Assembly (NCBI GenBank): GCA_029931535.1
Contig: JAQPZY010000761.1
Span: forward strand, 310,001 to 374,000
Length of the DNA: 64,000 bases
Reading direction: 5' to 3'
Source of the DNA: Margaritifera margaritifera
Taxonomy: Eukaryota > Mollusca > Bivalvia > Unionida > Margaritiferidae
Under the pieces are notes generated by a model that saw nothing but the letters and a program-made list of their open reading frames with translations, did no database searches and was not told the DNA's origin. Below are positions 1 to 12,937 of the stretch, piece after piece. The position numbers and the translations under genes are program-made. Position 1 is the first letter of the stretch, and each line of letters begins with the position of its first letter.

Positions 1-2351
1 TTCACAGTGGGTAAGAACAGACTCAGGAATGGATGATGACTGCATAAATTAATACCTCTTGTAATACCAAGTAAAAGGTGTATACATGTACATACTTTAA
101 GGATGGAGCTGTGAACAATGTCTGAGCTGGAGAGACCCAAGGGCCAAAGCTGGTTACATAAATAACTTGGCATTTTCATGCAAGTAAGTGTGTGTGTGTG
201 TGTGTGGATATATATATATAAAACAAAACAATCAGAACAAGTTATGTTGCATTTTCTGTAAATAGTTGCATCTGAATGACATGACCAGAATTGCTACTGC
301 AAGTGAACTCTCAGGATCCAGTGAAATCATACAATATTTGTTTGCCTTGTTATCTTATGCAAAAGTCAAGAGATTGAACTAAAAAAAATAACGTCTGTTT
401 AGGCTTTAATGCTTCTTTCTATTGAATGCAAGCAATATTCTTCATTGGTCAGAACATTTCCAGAAATATTCAAGACCAAATATTAACGATTTTTCGGGGA
501 ACTACACTAGGACGCAATAACAACTGATTGGCTCAATTAGTGTAATGATACCTTGTATAAACCCTGAGTGAAGCCTGAATAAGGTGGGTACAGCTACTAT
601 GTGTCTACATACCAGTCAGACACTTTAAAACATGCTAGATGTTATATTCTTTATAAACACTTTATCTTCTAACCTGATATTGGCAGACCACACCTGTATG
701 AAGATTATGGGACTGTGAACATAATTAATAACAATAAATCAATCGTTGGCCTAACAAGTACTGATGTTATTTGTATTCTATCAACCCTTTAATGTAACAT
801 ACTGACTCATATTACAAGTGTATTTACTCAGAAATGATGGTTCCATCCTCACATTCTCAACTGCAGTAAAAAAAATCCAAATTTTCATGAAACATTATGC
901 AATCTTTTTGAGCATTTCTTTCATGATTTGGGAGAAAAATGTTTTCGGTATACTATTTACATATTAATTTTGCTGGTGTACAAAGAATTATAGGTAACAA
1001 AAAAGTCATCTTGAGATGACGTATCTTCCTTCAGTCCCATTAATGTAGACTCCAAAAAAGCTGTTTCCATGGTAACATAAAAAATATTGAATGTACAACT
1101 ATCCTAAGAATCAAAAGACATCTCTATGCAACTTGCTTCATATGTATACCAAAATATGGTTTAAATATCTTGAATGGTCTTAGAGTTATACTCTGGAAAT
1201 GTTTATGGATAAACTAACAGATATTGTGATAGCTACATGTACAGCTCTCCTCTGTTATAATGCACCTAGTTATAACACAATTCTGGATATAACATGGTAC
1301 TACTATGGACTCCATGATCAAAATCATATGAATGTATAACAATAAGGGTTGAAAGAAAACAAAGTGAATCTTGGTCTTATATCTTCCTTTCCTTTTGCGA
1401 AACACAATTATTTAAGACATTTTGACACTGCCTGCTATACCATGGTTCTGTATATTATGCTATTCTCAATATATCACAGTTATGTATATATCCCGGTTCT
1501 CAGTATAATATGGTTCGGTACATGATGCAGTCGGCAGTAATGGACTGCGACTATTGCATTATAACAAGGGAGATCTGTATTATCATTGTCCCCCTGTATT
1601 TCAGGGGGGGGGGACCTGTATTTCAGGGGGGGGGGGGGGAAACAAAAAACAAGATGGAGTAATCAATCTGCCAAAATGTCTGCTGGGAGAAAGAATGATT
1701 TTTGAAAGATTTCATATATATGAAGTTTGTATTTACAAGTATACAGTAGAGTGATAGGAATCATGACCTTTTGCTCAAAAAATAAAGGTGTGGATGAACA
1801 AAGAGACAAAAACATTAAAAATATTGAAACTGATGAATTGTGAATAGCAAAAGGCACATCAGGACCACTAGTCTATTATGTACACCCAAATTCAAAGAAA
1901 TATTTTGAATAGTTTTGGATGTCCCTCGAACTTTGGCTGTCCCTTAAGTACATGGAAAACTTGGAAAGTATACAAACAAGCAGACTGACATAGACTATGA
2001 CGCAGACAACCAACTTTTCCAGACTTGGAGAGAAATTAATGTCCTTTGTACAAAAATTATATCTCCACAAGCCAAATTCACCAAAGCTTAAAGCAAGTCT
2101 TTAAATTTGAAGGCTAACAAAGAGGCAGGATTTTCCTAAAGAAGAAAATATGGATACCTGAATCAAGTCTCGTTTTCTTTTCTTCATGGAAAAATCACCC
2201 AATTCAAATTTCTTTGGATCTAAAGAATCAACCTTTGAAAAGTTTCTTGCAATGTGTCCACTAATCGGACACATAATCATACATGTAGCTGCAGGACCCT
2301 CACCGAGAAAGCTGAAGAGGATCCATTAATCTGTTAACCTAGAAAAAACTC

Positions 2352-2574
2352 TTACCGTACATACTCGCATATAATTCAATACCAACTGCAAACTGCATAG
2401 ACCCAATTCTGCCATCACATAATGCGCTGGCAAATCTGGGTCTATGCAGTTTGTAAGGACCAATCAGTAGAAGAAACAACATAGACCCTGATCTGCTGGC
2501 ACATTATGCGACGGCAGATCAGGGTCTATGTTGTTTGCTTTTGGATCTCATTTATATGTGAGTATATACGGTAA
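2352..2574. mobile_element. Foldback MITE with two internal hairpins
   Basis: The ends form a terminal inverted repeat of about 22 bp (TTACCGTACATACTCGCATA at the left; the right end reads the complement with three mismatches). Inside are two near-perfect hairpins. The first has 16-bp arms at 2390-2405 and 2437-2452; the second has 23-bp arms at 2474-2496 and 2514-2536. Both loops contain an ATAATGCG/ATTATGCG motif and both arms contain TAGACCC, so the hairpins look like diverged duplicates of each other. There is no coding capacity, so it would depend on an enzyme encoded elsewhere. Superfamily not determined. Confidence 0.75.
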
Positions 2575-2835
2575 GTACATGTAGGTAGTGTATACTTTAT
2601 TGTACAGAATGTGGCAATTTATGGATCCACTTCAAACAAATCTGTTTCAATAAATTTATGATACTCTTGTCTTTGTGATAAGCTGTGTTGATCCTGGCAA
2701 TTGCTAACATGACCAAAGGCAATTAATTTTCAGATGGTGATTCATTTCAATACAAAGTATTTGAGGATTGAAAATTTAGGGGCTTGTGCTGTTGCCTGTA
2801 GATTTTGACTCTGAAGTTGCTGACATCCACTAATG

Positions 2836-3397
2836 CAGTGGTTCCCAACCTCGGGTCGCAACCCAAATTAGGGCTGTGTTTGTGTGTGTGTGTGGGGGGG
2901 GGGGGGGGGGGGGGGGGGGGGGTGCATAAATGTGACAGAACCAGGATTTAAAACCAGTATATTTAAAAAATTTCATCAGTAGCTTGGCTTCTAAACCAGT
3001 AAATTTTTTATCTGCATAAATTTTACGTGTTTTAAGGGGACTGAAAACATAAGTGCATTTTTTTTAAGAATATGTATTCTTTTGAACATGAATCTGATTC
3101 AGATTCTGATGGAAAATGTTACAGTAGTAATTAATATGAGTCAGTATATTGTCAATTAAATGAAAAAGGAAGAGTTGTTTATCCTATAGTTCGCTGCAAA
3201 GATTTATTTTAATATAAAATCCAATAGCATTTTTAACTTCCTTCACAAGATCACTGTCTTGTGACCACTGATGACATTCACTGTGCTTATTAAGCTTCAC
3301 ACTTAACAGGCTCTCAATAGTTCTCTGGTCCAGAGTTCCACTTGAATCACTTTGTATTTTGTGAATCAGCATTAGAATGTGTCAACGACAGGACAAC
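2836..3397 (-). mobile_element. hAT transposon relic with C-terminal dimerisation domain
   Basis: The low-coordinate end begins CAGTGGTTCCCAACC, a terminus typical of hAT elements. Reading inward on the minus strand, 3397-3184 encodes a recognisable hAT C-terminal dimerisation domain: an L-x-L-T-HSNAD stretch at about 3397-3365, then after a frame change KIQSD...LDQRTIESLLSVKLN and a C-x2-W...LVKEVK tail. In intact members the HSNAD motif is followed by an E-R-x-F stretch, which is missing here. Internal stops and the frameshift show it is dead. The far end of the element was not found; the domain may be part of a longer relic reaching about 3600. Confidence 0.6.
2894..2922 (+). repeat. Poly-G tract (29 G)
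   Basis: An uninterrupted run of 29 G follows a short (GT)n inside the hAT relic. It is a potential G-quadruplex, and its length in the assembly may be unreliable. Confidence 0.9.
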
Positions 3398-4112
3398 CAT
3401 GCTCAGCCTGCAAAGAAGTTATAACTTCAGTTTTCCTGTTGCTGGGTTTGTAAGGTTGCTGACTGCTCTCCAATACTCCTCCAAGCTATGTTCACCCTGA
3501 GGAGGAAGTTCCTGTTGAACTTAGGATATATTTCTGAGCCTCATCATAAAGGGCTTCTATCTATTCATAGCAGATCAGAAAATCTGTTGCCAAGTTTCAC
3601 CACTGTAAATTAAAAAAAATAAAATTGATTTAAACTTTACATAAACAATGAGAAAATACATAATATATTTATGCTTTTACGAATAATTTATCCCAACTTT
3701 AAAATTAATTATCTTGTAATATATTGTTAACTGATATATTTTATCTAGGACTTGAATTTAATTTATGTGCATGGAAATTTCAAAGAGTTTATGAAATACA
3801 AAAGATGCATACCTTTGAAACACATAATGCAAACTCAGGACCTGTGCTACTTGCCTGCACACACTTAAACTCTTGATATCCAAGCACTGTTGAACTTGTG
3901 ATAATTCTTAGCCAGTGGTTTCTTTGCATTGGGAGAAAGCACATGTTTCGGTATTTTGACATGAATTGAAAAAAGAATGTAGGAGCTGTTCTTAAATATT
4001 CCTCTTAAAACATCTTCAACAATACAATAACAATTAAACAAGACAAAAAATCAAAATACTTACTAATACTCTAGTGTGTCTGCTGAAATCGTTGTACCAG
4101 TGGAATATTTGC

Positions 4113-4313
4113 AGTCCCCAGTATACTGGTTCTGGCTGGTTTCTCTAATGTGTTGACAGAATGCATCAAAATACCCTGATGGGTTTTTTTATTAAATTTT
4201 TAAAAAATTCTTTTAATTTTCAAAAGCGGTAGATTTTGACTATAAAACGGTATGTGCAGTAGATGGCCTTTAAAATGGTATTTTTGGACTACCGCCCATA
4301 GAATCACTGTATG
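4113..4313 (+). repeat. Dispersed repeat, copy 1 (copy 2 at 22567-22785)
   Basis: Shares with 22567-22785 the blocks GTCCCCAGTA-ACTGGTTCTGG, TTTCAAAAGCGG-AGATTT, ACTATAAAA-GGTATGTGC and AGAAT-AC-GTATG in the same order and orientation. Only the central T-rich part differs much. It is an old interspersed repeat with no recognised coding or terminal structure. Confidence 0.7.
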
Positions 4314-5305
4314 GGGTGGGGGCGGGGGTGAATGTTCTCAGTAGGGTTGCGAAGTGTCATTAGAACAAACATCTGTTGTTGCTTTTTTAATGCTGAAAAG
4401 TGCACTGAGGGTCAGGACTCGAGGTCCTGTTGGTGGCCAATTTAAGGTCGCAGCAAATAATGGTTTATAATTGTTTAACACCACCATTTTCTTTTATATT
4501 TTAGTCAGGAGATTGTTTAGAAATAGAAAGTTAGTGTTCCTTGAGTGACGTCACAGCAAGTGACTAATCACTTGTTATGTGGTACTGTACAGTAGATTTG
4601 TCATGGATAATGGATTGCCCATGCAATCCTGTGGACATGGACACAGGGGCAAGGGATTGTGTCCACTACGAATAGAGGATGTCCACTATGCCCGGTGGAT
4701 GTTGTCTAAGCCTAGTGGGAATCCACTCAATCTATTGGAACTCCATCATGGATTTTATTGCAGCCATAGTGGGTTTTATGGCACCCCCTTGCTGATTTTA
4801 CTGCATTCGCTCCTTGAGTCAACACACTAAACAAACATATGGGAGAAACAACTATATTGTAAACCCGACTATGGCAGGTGTCAATTTCATACCTTTACTT
4901 GTAGAAACTATACAGTAGTACCATTGTAATTGGCATTTATCAGTGGCCTAGCTAGGTATACATACAGATGAACGTGATTAATGCAGAAAAAAATACAAGG
5001 TTTTAAATAATTTCTTGGATATCCTCCAACCCCTGTCCACAACAGAGCATACATCAGAAAAATTGTCTAGCTACAATGTACATCCCTGTTGATCGACTAC
5101 ATATATATGTACCAGTTAGCACATACACATGCAAAAATTTACATACTGTCCTGCATCAAGTGGTAACTTCAATGTTCTTCTCAATAACTGATATTTCATA
5201 AAAGTGCTTGTTGTACTGGTTATTAATTTGTGATAGTTTCCCTTTTAATTCCCATACTATTTTCAAGGCCCCATCTGAACAAATTATTGAAAGCAGTATA
5301 TAAAT

Positions 5306-6360
5306 AAGAAGAGTCCCTCAAAGGGACTGATGCTCAACCGGATGAAAAGAATTTCCAGGAATTTAAGATAAGACCATTTCTTTCTTTTAGCTGCAGAGTG
5401 TTAAAACCATCTCTGACATTCTTCAGCGATAACAAGATTTTCAAATTAGCTTCTGTTGTGTACATATAGGATGTCAGATTGGCACCATTTTAATTTAGGA
5501 TAAAGTAGACATCATTGGAAGTCTTTTGGTGAAAACCCCATGTTATAATGATCATCCGTTAGTGACAACAAGATTTTCAAGACAACCATCATGGCAGCCA
5601 TATTGGATGTATGACTGGCACTATTTTTATTTAGGACCAATTAGGTATCACAAGAAGACTACTGGTGACAATCCCACGTTGATATAGCCATCCATTTGGA
5701 AGAAGTAGACACAATAATATTCTCAAGATAGCCACCATGGTGGCCATATTGAGGGTTAGTCATTTTCATTTAGGACCAACGAGACATCATAAGAACTCTT
5801 GTGATGAAAACCCCATGTCAAAATAACTTTCCATTTAAGTGGAGTAGTGAAAACAAGATTTTCAAGATGGCCACATACTGGACGTCAGATCAGCACGATT
5901 TTAATTTAGGGTCAGCAAAACATAATAATAAGTCTTTTAGTGAAAACCCCATGTTGATATGAGCATTCATTCAGGAGAAGTAGTGATAAGATTTTCAAGC
6001 TGGCCTCTGTGGCAGTCATATATTAGACATCAGATCAGCACCATTATTTTTCATTTAAGACTAAGTAGACATCATAAGAAGTCTTTTGGTGAAAACTTCA
6101 TGTTGAAACGTCCATCCATTCAGGAGTAGCAATAACAAGATTTTCAAGATGGCTGCTGTGTGGTAGCCATATTGGATGTCAGATCGACACCATTTTCATT
6201 TAGGACCAACTAGACCATGGGATGAATATGTGTAAAGTTTCATGGCAATCCTCCAAGTAGTTTAGAAGGAGTATTGATAACAAACTTGTACTAACAGACA
6301 GACGATAGATGAAAGACCATCCCATAAGCTCTTCAGGTCTATGACCAGTAGAGCTAAAAA
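5306..6360 (+). repeat. Interspersed repeat with six ~140-bp tandem units
   Basis: Six diverged units of about 134-148 bp begin near 5431, 5568, 5711, 5852, 5987 and 6134, each starting with a version of ACAAGATTTTCAAGATGGC. Each then carries GCCATATTGGATGTCAGATC, CATTTAGGACCAA, a GACATCATAAGAAGTC block and GGTGAAAACCCCATG. The array is bounded by a small hairpin on the left (GTCCCT/AGGGAC, 5312-5327) and a compound hairpin on the right (AGCTCT/AGAGCT with inner GGTC/GACC, 6327-6355). The right tail resembles a repeat end I associate with molluscan genomes. Confidence 0.75.
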
Positions 6361-8604
6361 ATTAAAAGCTCCATCTTATCACAAACGTATAAGACGTTCA
6401 TGTAAGACAGTTATCACTTATTGCATTTGTCCTTTAGATAAGATCTGAATTAAGTTTACATCCAGTAAACAGCTTAATCATATTTATCAAATTCAATAAT
6501 TGCCAGACTCATGTGCGGCAATAATTTTTGAAAATGAAGATAAACTTTAAGACTAATAATAATGACCTATAGTGATTACAAATGAATGCTGTACTATTTA
6601 TAGTGTACATGCACGATGAAGTACAAGGGATATAATGACATGTATGTCATAATTCTTTCTCAAGTTTATTCAGTAAGAACAACATGGCATAATATATTGA
6701 CAATACATAAAAAAAAGTTCTATGCTAGAATATGTTTTTCTATAGCTGTATCCATCATATTGATCGACTTGGAAAATTAAATAGATTTTTGGAGAGTATG
6801 ACCATTTTTAAATGTGTGGAATTTGTCTTCACTATATTGAAGGCTGTGCTCTATCAGAGGCTGTTCATGTCATCAACAATTTTCATGAAAAAGATTACTT
6901 TGTTCATCACTTTTTTATGACTCTTATCATCAAGCACCAGCCAAGGAGTGACATTCTTTGAAGTCAGCTTCTATGCTTGTTAACAATGGTCGATCAGGCA
7001 GGTGTCGAGCTTCAATGTTATTTTTAACACTGATGTTTCTTACGAAATGTTAACTTCTGAATGAAACTGTTTCTTGCTGTCACAAAACCAAATATTTTAA
7101 AACTAATAAGATATCAGTTCGTGAAAAAGGAATTTTGGACTTGTAATATGGACTTAGAAATGCAATGAGGTTAAGTTGTGATATTTTCATGTAAAATTGG
7201 TTTCTAGCAGTACATAAAGCAAACCATATAAAATTTGTATTTTCACCATTAATCTTCCAATGCAGGGCATAGAATCAATATCTATCACAGAAGTACATAG
7301 CTATGACATGTTTAACAAACCTTTATTCCACTACAGGCTTTTTTTTTTTTTTAAATGCATCTTTCTTTGTACGAAAATGAGTTTATTATATGCAAAATGT
7401 GCAACACAGAGAGAGAGAGATTATGCAGCATAACTTTTGATCGATGTAACCTACAGCTTTTTTTGCATAATCGGAAATTGACACTGATCATTAGAGAGTA
7501 TGCATTTTTTAAATGAGTTGCAATTATCTTAATTTTGGAGTTTAAAAAGAATTTCTACTAGGGATGCCGGTTTAAAGGCATTACAAATATGAAGCCAACT
7601 ATTAATAGTAATCAATGCAATTAGAGATAGATTTTACAGCCTTGGCAAACACATTGCTTAGCAATATCGCGCAATATACATGGCAAAAAGCAACCTAAGA
7701 CTAAGAAATTCCACTTATATTTAGCTAAAACTGATGTACAAAAACTAGAGGCTATTTACTGTACAGTATTAAATACAATCATATCTACCGCAGATACTCG
7801 TTTCACGGCTAATTTTGCATAATAGTAGGCATTTCCATTCAATTTCAAAAGATGATAATGATATGAAGGATGTCCAGGCCCCACACTTTTTTCTGTGACG
7901 TGTACATGTATATCTTCAGGCATTTAAGCTTGGATTATTTGTGCTTATAATTCTACATGTACTTCGGAGTCCACAGTTTGTTCAAGTGACTTTAAACTTA
8001 GTTCCCAAAGATTCAACATGTTTTGGGTGATTATGATAATAATTTCAATAATTTCATAATGTTGGCTTAATTGCTAAACCCTTTCTAAATATGTATTTTG
8101 TAGATGTTCTTTGGCGACAAAATGTTTTATCTGTATTCATGCAGACTTCTTAAAAGGAATAATCAGGTCAAAATGTAACAAGTTAGTAACTGATAATAAA
8201 ATATTTGCGTGACATTCAGGAACAGTTTTGCAGCATTTGTCACGTGGACTGAAAGAATGTACTGTACCAAATAAAGCTGTATGTGCATAAACTGAAAATA
8301 ATACAGGTTTATCTCCAACCGAAAATATTAATGTGATTATGCTTTTTCATCACTTTCACTCGTCAATTTGGTAATATTAAACTTGTCACATGACCAAACC
8401 AACAATCATAAGCATATCTGTTTCAGCTATTGGCAAAAGAATACAGCAGCATGTACTTAGTAGAGCCCTAGTCCAAGCAGTAGGTCTACAGTAAAGGTAA
8501 ACGTGTCTAGTTCTTTAGAAAAATGTGTCGCATGTAATAAGTATATTTTGTGCAGAAGTATTACAGAGGCTGGACCACCGGTTGTATTTTGGACAGTGCT
8601 ATGT

Positions 8605-9709
8605 CAGGTATTTACAAACTGCATAAAAGTCAGCTTGCCCAGGGCAAGCCGACTTGAAAATTGAATTTGCCATTGGGAAATCTGAGCTTGCCCCAAACAT
8701 AATATCCCAAGATGAGTAAAAAAATAAGATAAAATAAAATATGGGATATTTTAAGAAAATTCCTTTTTTTGCCTAGATAAGATAGCAGACTCATCTCCTC
8801 AACTACAACAATAATGAAAGCCAGACTGTTTGTAATAATTTATTTATACTCACAACTGATGGATTTGTGAACACGCATTTTATCCATTTACATAACAATT
8901 ATCATCTAGACACCTTGAAACTGGCGACATGCATCAAAATATTTGACAAGCCTATTTTTGACATTGAGAACACTTATTGTTATCTATTTAATTGTTTGCC
9001 AAGCAGTATGCATCGGTCTCCTGCAATTATCATGTAAACAACAGATCATAAATACCGCTTGTGGGTGCTACATTTTCGGCACATCGATCACGCTTTGAAC
9101 AAAATCCTCCTGGTGGTTAATCGTTAAAGTCGAGTGCCTTTTATTTCCAAAAACACCTGTCAAATAAATCTCACGAGTTATATTATTAACAATTAATACC
9201 TACTCACCTTATAATCGGCAAGCTCACAAACTGCCCCAGGCCAGGTTTTGACCTGGAAGTCGGCAAATCCCGGATACGTAGAAATATTATGATTAAAATG
9301 TAACTGATAAGTTAAAACATAAATATTTATTCCTTATTTGTAACAACTTGTTTTAAATAGTAAATATTCACATTATCACATCTGCGCAAGAAAATGCAAG
9401 ACTGACCTTGACATTGACTACCAGATGGAAATGACATATGATTGATTAAAGAAACTGTGGCCAGTTATGTAATAGAAAAATGAGGTACATGTAAACACTA
9501 AATCAAGGTGCTGATACATGTACTGTAGCAAGACTGCAGGGTATAAACTTGCAGAACATAAAGCAATATGAACGGAACATAACCACTTTCTCCCACTCTC
9601 TAACAATTCTGTTGGACTTGCCCATAGGCAAGTCCCTTGGAAACCTGAGCTTGCCCGAGCCAAATTGAGCTTGTTCCGGGGGTCGGGCAAGTGGATTTGC
9701 AAATCCCTG
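8605..9709 (+). mobile_element. CTTGCCC-rich element, copy A
   Basis: Runs from CAGGTATTTACAAA to TTTGCAAATCCCTG, so the ends are weakly inverted (CAGG...CCTG), as in hAT-type elements. It is homologous along its length to 18113-19677: shared blocks include CAGCTTGCCCAGGGCAAG near the left end, GTAAACAACAGAT-AT-AA and GAGTGCCTTTTATTTCCAAA in the middle, and CTTGCCCATAGGCAAGT-CCTTGGAAA at the right. Many small inverted GCTTGCCC/GGGCAAGC motifs sit near both ends. No intact ORF, and no convincing target-site duplication. Confidence 0.6.
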
Positions 9710-9923
9710 TATGTATTTTTCATTGTGTGGGAACATGTTAAGCAAACAATTTTGAAAGTGACTGGGAGTATGAAAAATAAAAAATAAGCATTTCTCGCCT
9801 TCTTTATTTTAATATCTTAATAAAAAGTCCTTTGCAGTTATGTTATATATTGCTTCAATGTCTTCTTTCCTCTCATATGAAACTGCTAATACTTACATGT
9901 GATTACTTTTTCTTTTTGTTTGT

Positions 9924-11485
9924 TTAACCCTTTGACAACGGGATACAACTCCAGTCATACTTTACCTTTGCCAGCGGGATACGACTCCGGTCATATGTTC
10001 ACTACATTTCGTTACCAACATTTGCAGACACGTGTTTAACTGTATAAAACGTCATCAGTTTACGTGTACTCTTTTGAAAAGAAGGAAATAAAGGCAGAAG
10101 GTACACAAATCATTAACAGAGTGTGTTTAAAAGACCCCAAAACTGGTAAAAATTTGATTTCAAAATCGAGTTTTAACATGCTGAGATAAAATATGGCGGT
10201 GATATTCTGAAGAGGGAATTGAAGAGAGTTATGTGCTTGCTGAATTAGTTGAAAATAAAGACCATTTCACGTGGAAAATTGACATTCTAGCCAGTGGGGA
10301 TAGCTATCTTTACTTCTTCAAAATGAACGGCGCTGATGATAACTGGTTATTTGAAAATTTGATTTCAAACATGACTTTTAATGTGTGGAGATCAACATGG
10401 CGGACAGCGCTGAAACAGCAATTTAATGCAGTGATGTGGATGCCAATTTTGATGAAAATATAGACAATTTTGTGGGGAAACTTTATGTTTTAAGCAGTGC
10501 ATATCATGAGCTTCACTTCGACGAAATGAACGGAGATGATGAGAACTGGTTAGTAGAAAATTTGATTTCAAAACTGAATTTTAACGTGTGTAATTCAAAA
10601 TGGCGGACAGTACTGAAGCGGTCGTGATGCTGATACCGATTTTGATGAAAATTTAGACAATTTTGTGGGGGAAAATTTATATTTTAGGCAGGGGGATAGT
10701 TATCTTGGTTGCATCGAATGAACTGAGCTGATGATAAATAGTTAATTGGTATTTTTTACTCGGATATTGACGATGATGAAGACGTGGATGCTTTTCAAGC
10801 TAACTGGACATTTTGAGAACTTCACTTCTCATAAAGTTCGCACATATACCGATGTTGAGTGTGAGCATAATATTATGAAAATTTCCTGCATCCCTGGAAA
10901 TGGACCAAAATACACCCAATATTTGTAACTCTTATATTATTACATTAAAATTTATTGTGGAATAAAAACACTGAACCAAAATGAAAAGCTTTGTCGACTT
11001 ACCAGTAAGGATTATTCTGTTTTTTGTTCTCCAATTCTCATTCGAGTAAATTTAATAAAATTTTAATAACTTTAGATATTCTTGATGGATTTTTACTATT
11101 TTGTCACCTTCTTAAATGGTAAAAAATTCCCCCCATTTCATACAATTACAGGGAGGAGGTAAAATGAATATTGCAGATAGGAAAATTGCATTGAAAGTAA
11201 GTTATTACAAAAAAATGTAAAGCATTTATTTTTGCTTACATAACTTTACTTTCAACTGAAGTTTTACGTCTGAAAATTTTCAGTCAAGAAATATATGACC
11301 TTAAGGAAAATTTTGTGCTTTTTAAAATGGTATACAACATTGAAAAATAATTTCAAAAAATTGTCCTGTAAAGCCAGATTGACCAACGTCACTGCATTCT
11401 CTCATGCTGCATAAACCAATGACTGAAAAATTTCCAGTTCTATACAACTGCCTGTCTGAATGGGCTTCAGTATGAAAAGGGTTAA
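9924..11485 (+). mobile_element. piggyBac-derived non-autonomous element
   Basis: The left boundary is TTAA followed by CCCTTTGACAACGGG (9924-9942) and the right boundary is AAAGGG followed by TTAA (11476-11485). TTAA targets and CCYTTT termini are the signature of piggyBac transposons. A subterminal motif (GGGATACAACTCCAGTCATA) is repeated with variation just inside the left end at about 9940-9995. The interior holds a 204-bp tandem array with ATGGCGGACAG followed by acidic codons, resembling the start of a piggyBac-type transposase ORF, but every frame is broken. No catalytic domain is present. Confidence 0.65.
10130..10740 (+). repeat. Three ~204-bp tandem units inside the piggyBac element
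   Basis: The TTGATTTCAAA landmark recurs at about 10152, 10359 and 10563 (spacing 207 and 204). Each unit holds AACTGGT, TTTGATTTCAAA, TTTTAA-GTG, an ATGGCGG segment and ATTTTGATGAAAAT. Units 2 and 3 keep fragments of one acidic reading frame (for example NFDENIDNFVGKLY in unit 2) in different frames, so the array looks like tandem duplication of a 5' coding segment followed by decay. Confidence 0.65.
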
Positions 11486-12055
11486 AAGCAGAATCTCTCT
11501 CTCTCTCACTCTCTCTCTCACGATTCTTAAAATGACTATACCATTAAAGTTTATATATTTTGTGAAGCACCTAAATATTCTCATGGGATTCTGTGCTCAG
11601 AAATGTATATGTCATCTGTCACAATACACATATATGAAAGCATTTTAGTGGGCAAGTCTATGAATATTAAATGGCATTGTGTACAACTTAAAAAGAGCAT
11701 TCTGCACTGTCTACTGTAGCTCAACGAACAGGTAAGTTCCACGCAATGTAGTGGATGACCAATATAACATAACTATATTGCTGCCACTTTCCAATGGGGG
11801 CAATTAAACTTAATCCACAACAAGCCAGAATGTGGACATCCACAATGACCACATTATCCGGTATGTGACAGGCAACAGCATGGACGGATTAATTTCCACC
11901 ATGGAAACGTGGATTTTTCGTAATCCACAATGTAATGCTAATGCAGGTAAGAAAAGAAGAAAAAAAAGAGGCAAAAATAAAGTTTTTTTTATCTGTTTCC
12001 CAGGGCAATTGAGATAATAAAATAACGACCAATCCAGTATAATGGTGCAACTTAC

Positions 12056-12126
12056 CTCTAAATTTTTTGGGTGGACTGTTCAGGTCTCCTGCTTCTGGTG
12101 GTACTACACACCTGTCATCTACCAGG
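12056..12126 (-). CDS. itpr: Inositol 1,4,5-trisphosphate receptor, second coding exon
   Basis: The 71-bp exon has a strong acceptor (TTTTCTTTTCCAG) above it and a GTAAGT donor below it on the minus strand. It encodes LVDDRCVVPPEAGDLNSPP then KKFR, the highly conserved start of the suppressor/beta-trefoil domain of IP3 receptors, tetrameric ER calcium-release channels opened by IP3. Phase matches exactly: the preceding exon ends with two bases (GG) that combine with the first C here to make the Gly in STLG-LVDD, and this exon ends with one base that would start the Asp codon of the next exon. The open frame is uninterrupted. Only about 52 residues of a channel of roughly 2,700 residues lie in this window. 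Confidence 0.93.
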
Positions 12127-12339
12127 CTGGAAAAGAAAATTTGCAAAGCTGAAAAAGGTTAAGTAGACTACAAATATTAGATAACTGTAACAGTTTATTT
12201 GATGTGGATGGCAAATGTTGAATAATCACAGCAAAACTTGTCTACAAAGGACACTCATAGGACCACTGAAATCTGTAGTGATGATTTTCCACTCATGTAC
12301 CTGTAGCTGATTTACACCCCAATATACAGTGTAATACCG

Positions 12340-12889
12340 TAATGACGGTAAGTCTTGGGAGAGGAACAAATTATTATTATTTTTTGTGTCCCAACATTTA
12401 TATGCATGTAAAAAATATAACCTATTCAGTGTCCTAACACTTATAGACACAAAAATGCCAAGACAAAATCAGCAAGGTCGCCATACGTCACATGGCAGTG
12501 ACCTGCTCTTGTTCAATTTTCCATATCAATAAACTGTTATAAACTACTCTGATTTTTTTTATGTTATTATTTTGCATGTGCATATTTTGTGATTTCTTCA
12601 ACATGAAATAAAATAAAGGTAAATAAAGACTTCATAATTCATGGGCCGCTTAGAGTTTCCAGGTACCATACAGTATAGTGTAAAGTTCTTACACAGTGCA
12701 TATTATGCTTAGCATCACTTGTATCCTTGTTTATTCCTAACAATATTAGATGCAGATTTTGCTTTATTCTTCATTTTTACCAAATCTTATTCTTCCTGAT
12801 CACATTTCAGCTGCTGTTTTTTGGGGGGGTTTTTTTGCGCTCTCTAGAGTTGCCTTTATCAGTGATATAAGCGATCCGACAAAGTGATG

Positions 12890-12937
<48 letters not shown>

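Larger units (their letters stand above)
1..12055 (-). other. itpr: ITPR intron 2 (partial, continues past left edge)
   Basis: Everything below the second ITPR exon is read as intron, because the donor GTAAGT sits at 12055-12050 on the minus strand and no exon encoding the next conserved part of the receptor (the CPMNRYSAQKQFW stretch) was found to the left. The intron holds the repeats listed separately. I saw nothing beyond AT-rich unique DNA and short microsatellites in 1-2351, 3400-4110, 4320-5300, 6361-8604 and 11486-12055. A G-rich stretch lies at 1604-1640 and a (GT)n at about 188-206. Intron status follows from the exon calls and is inference for the far left. Confidence 0.7.

Noticed and set aside
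4579..4830. 83-codon frame with scattered Cys and His
   Set aside because: No zinc-finger spacing; the underlying DNA has repeated TCCACTA/TAGTGG motifs and looks like a decayed repeat.
9418..9745. Overlapping 80-101-codon frames on the minus strand
   Set aside because: They run through the CTTGCCC element and are not kept in its second copy.
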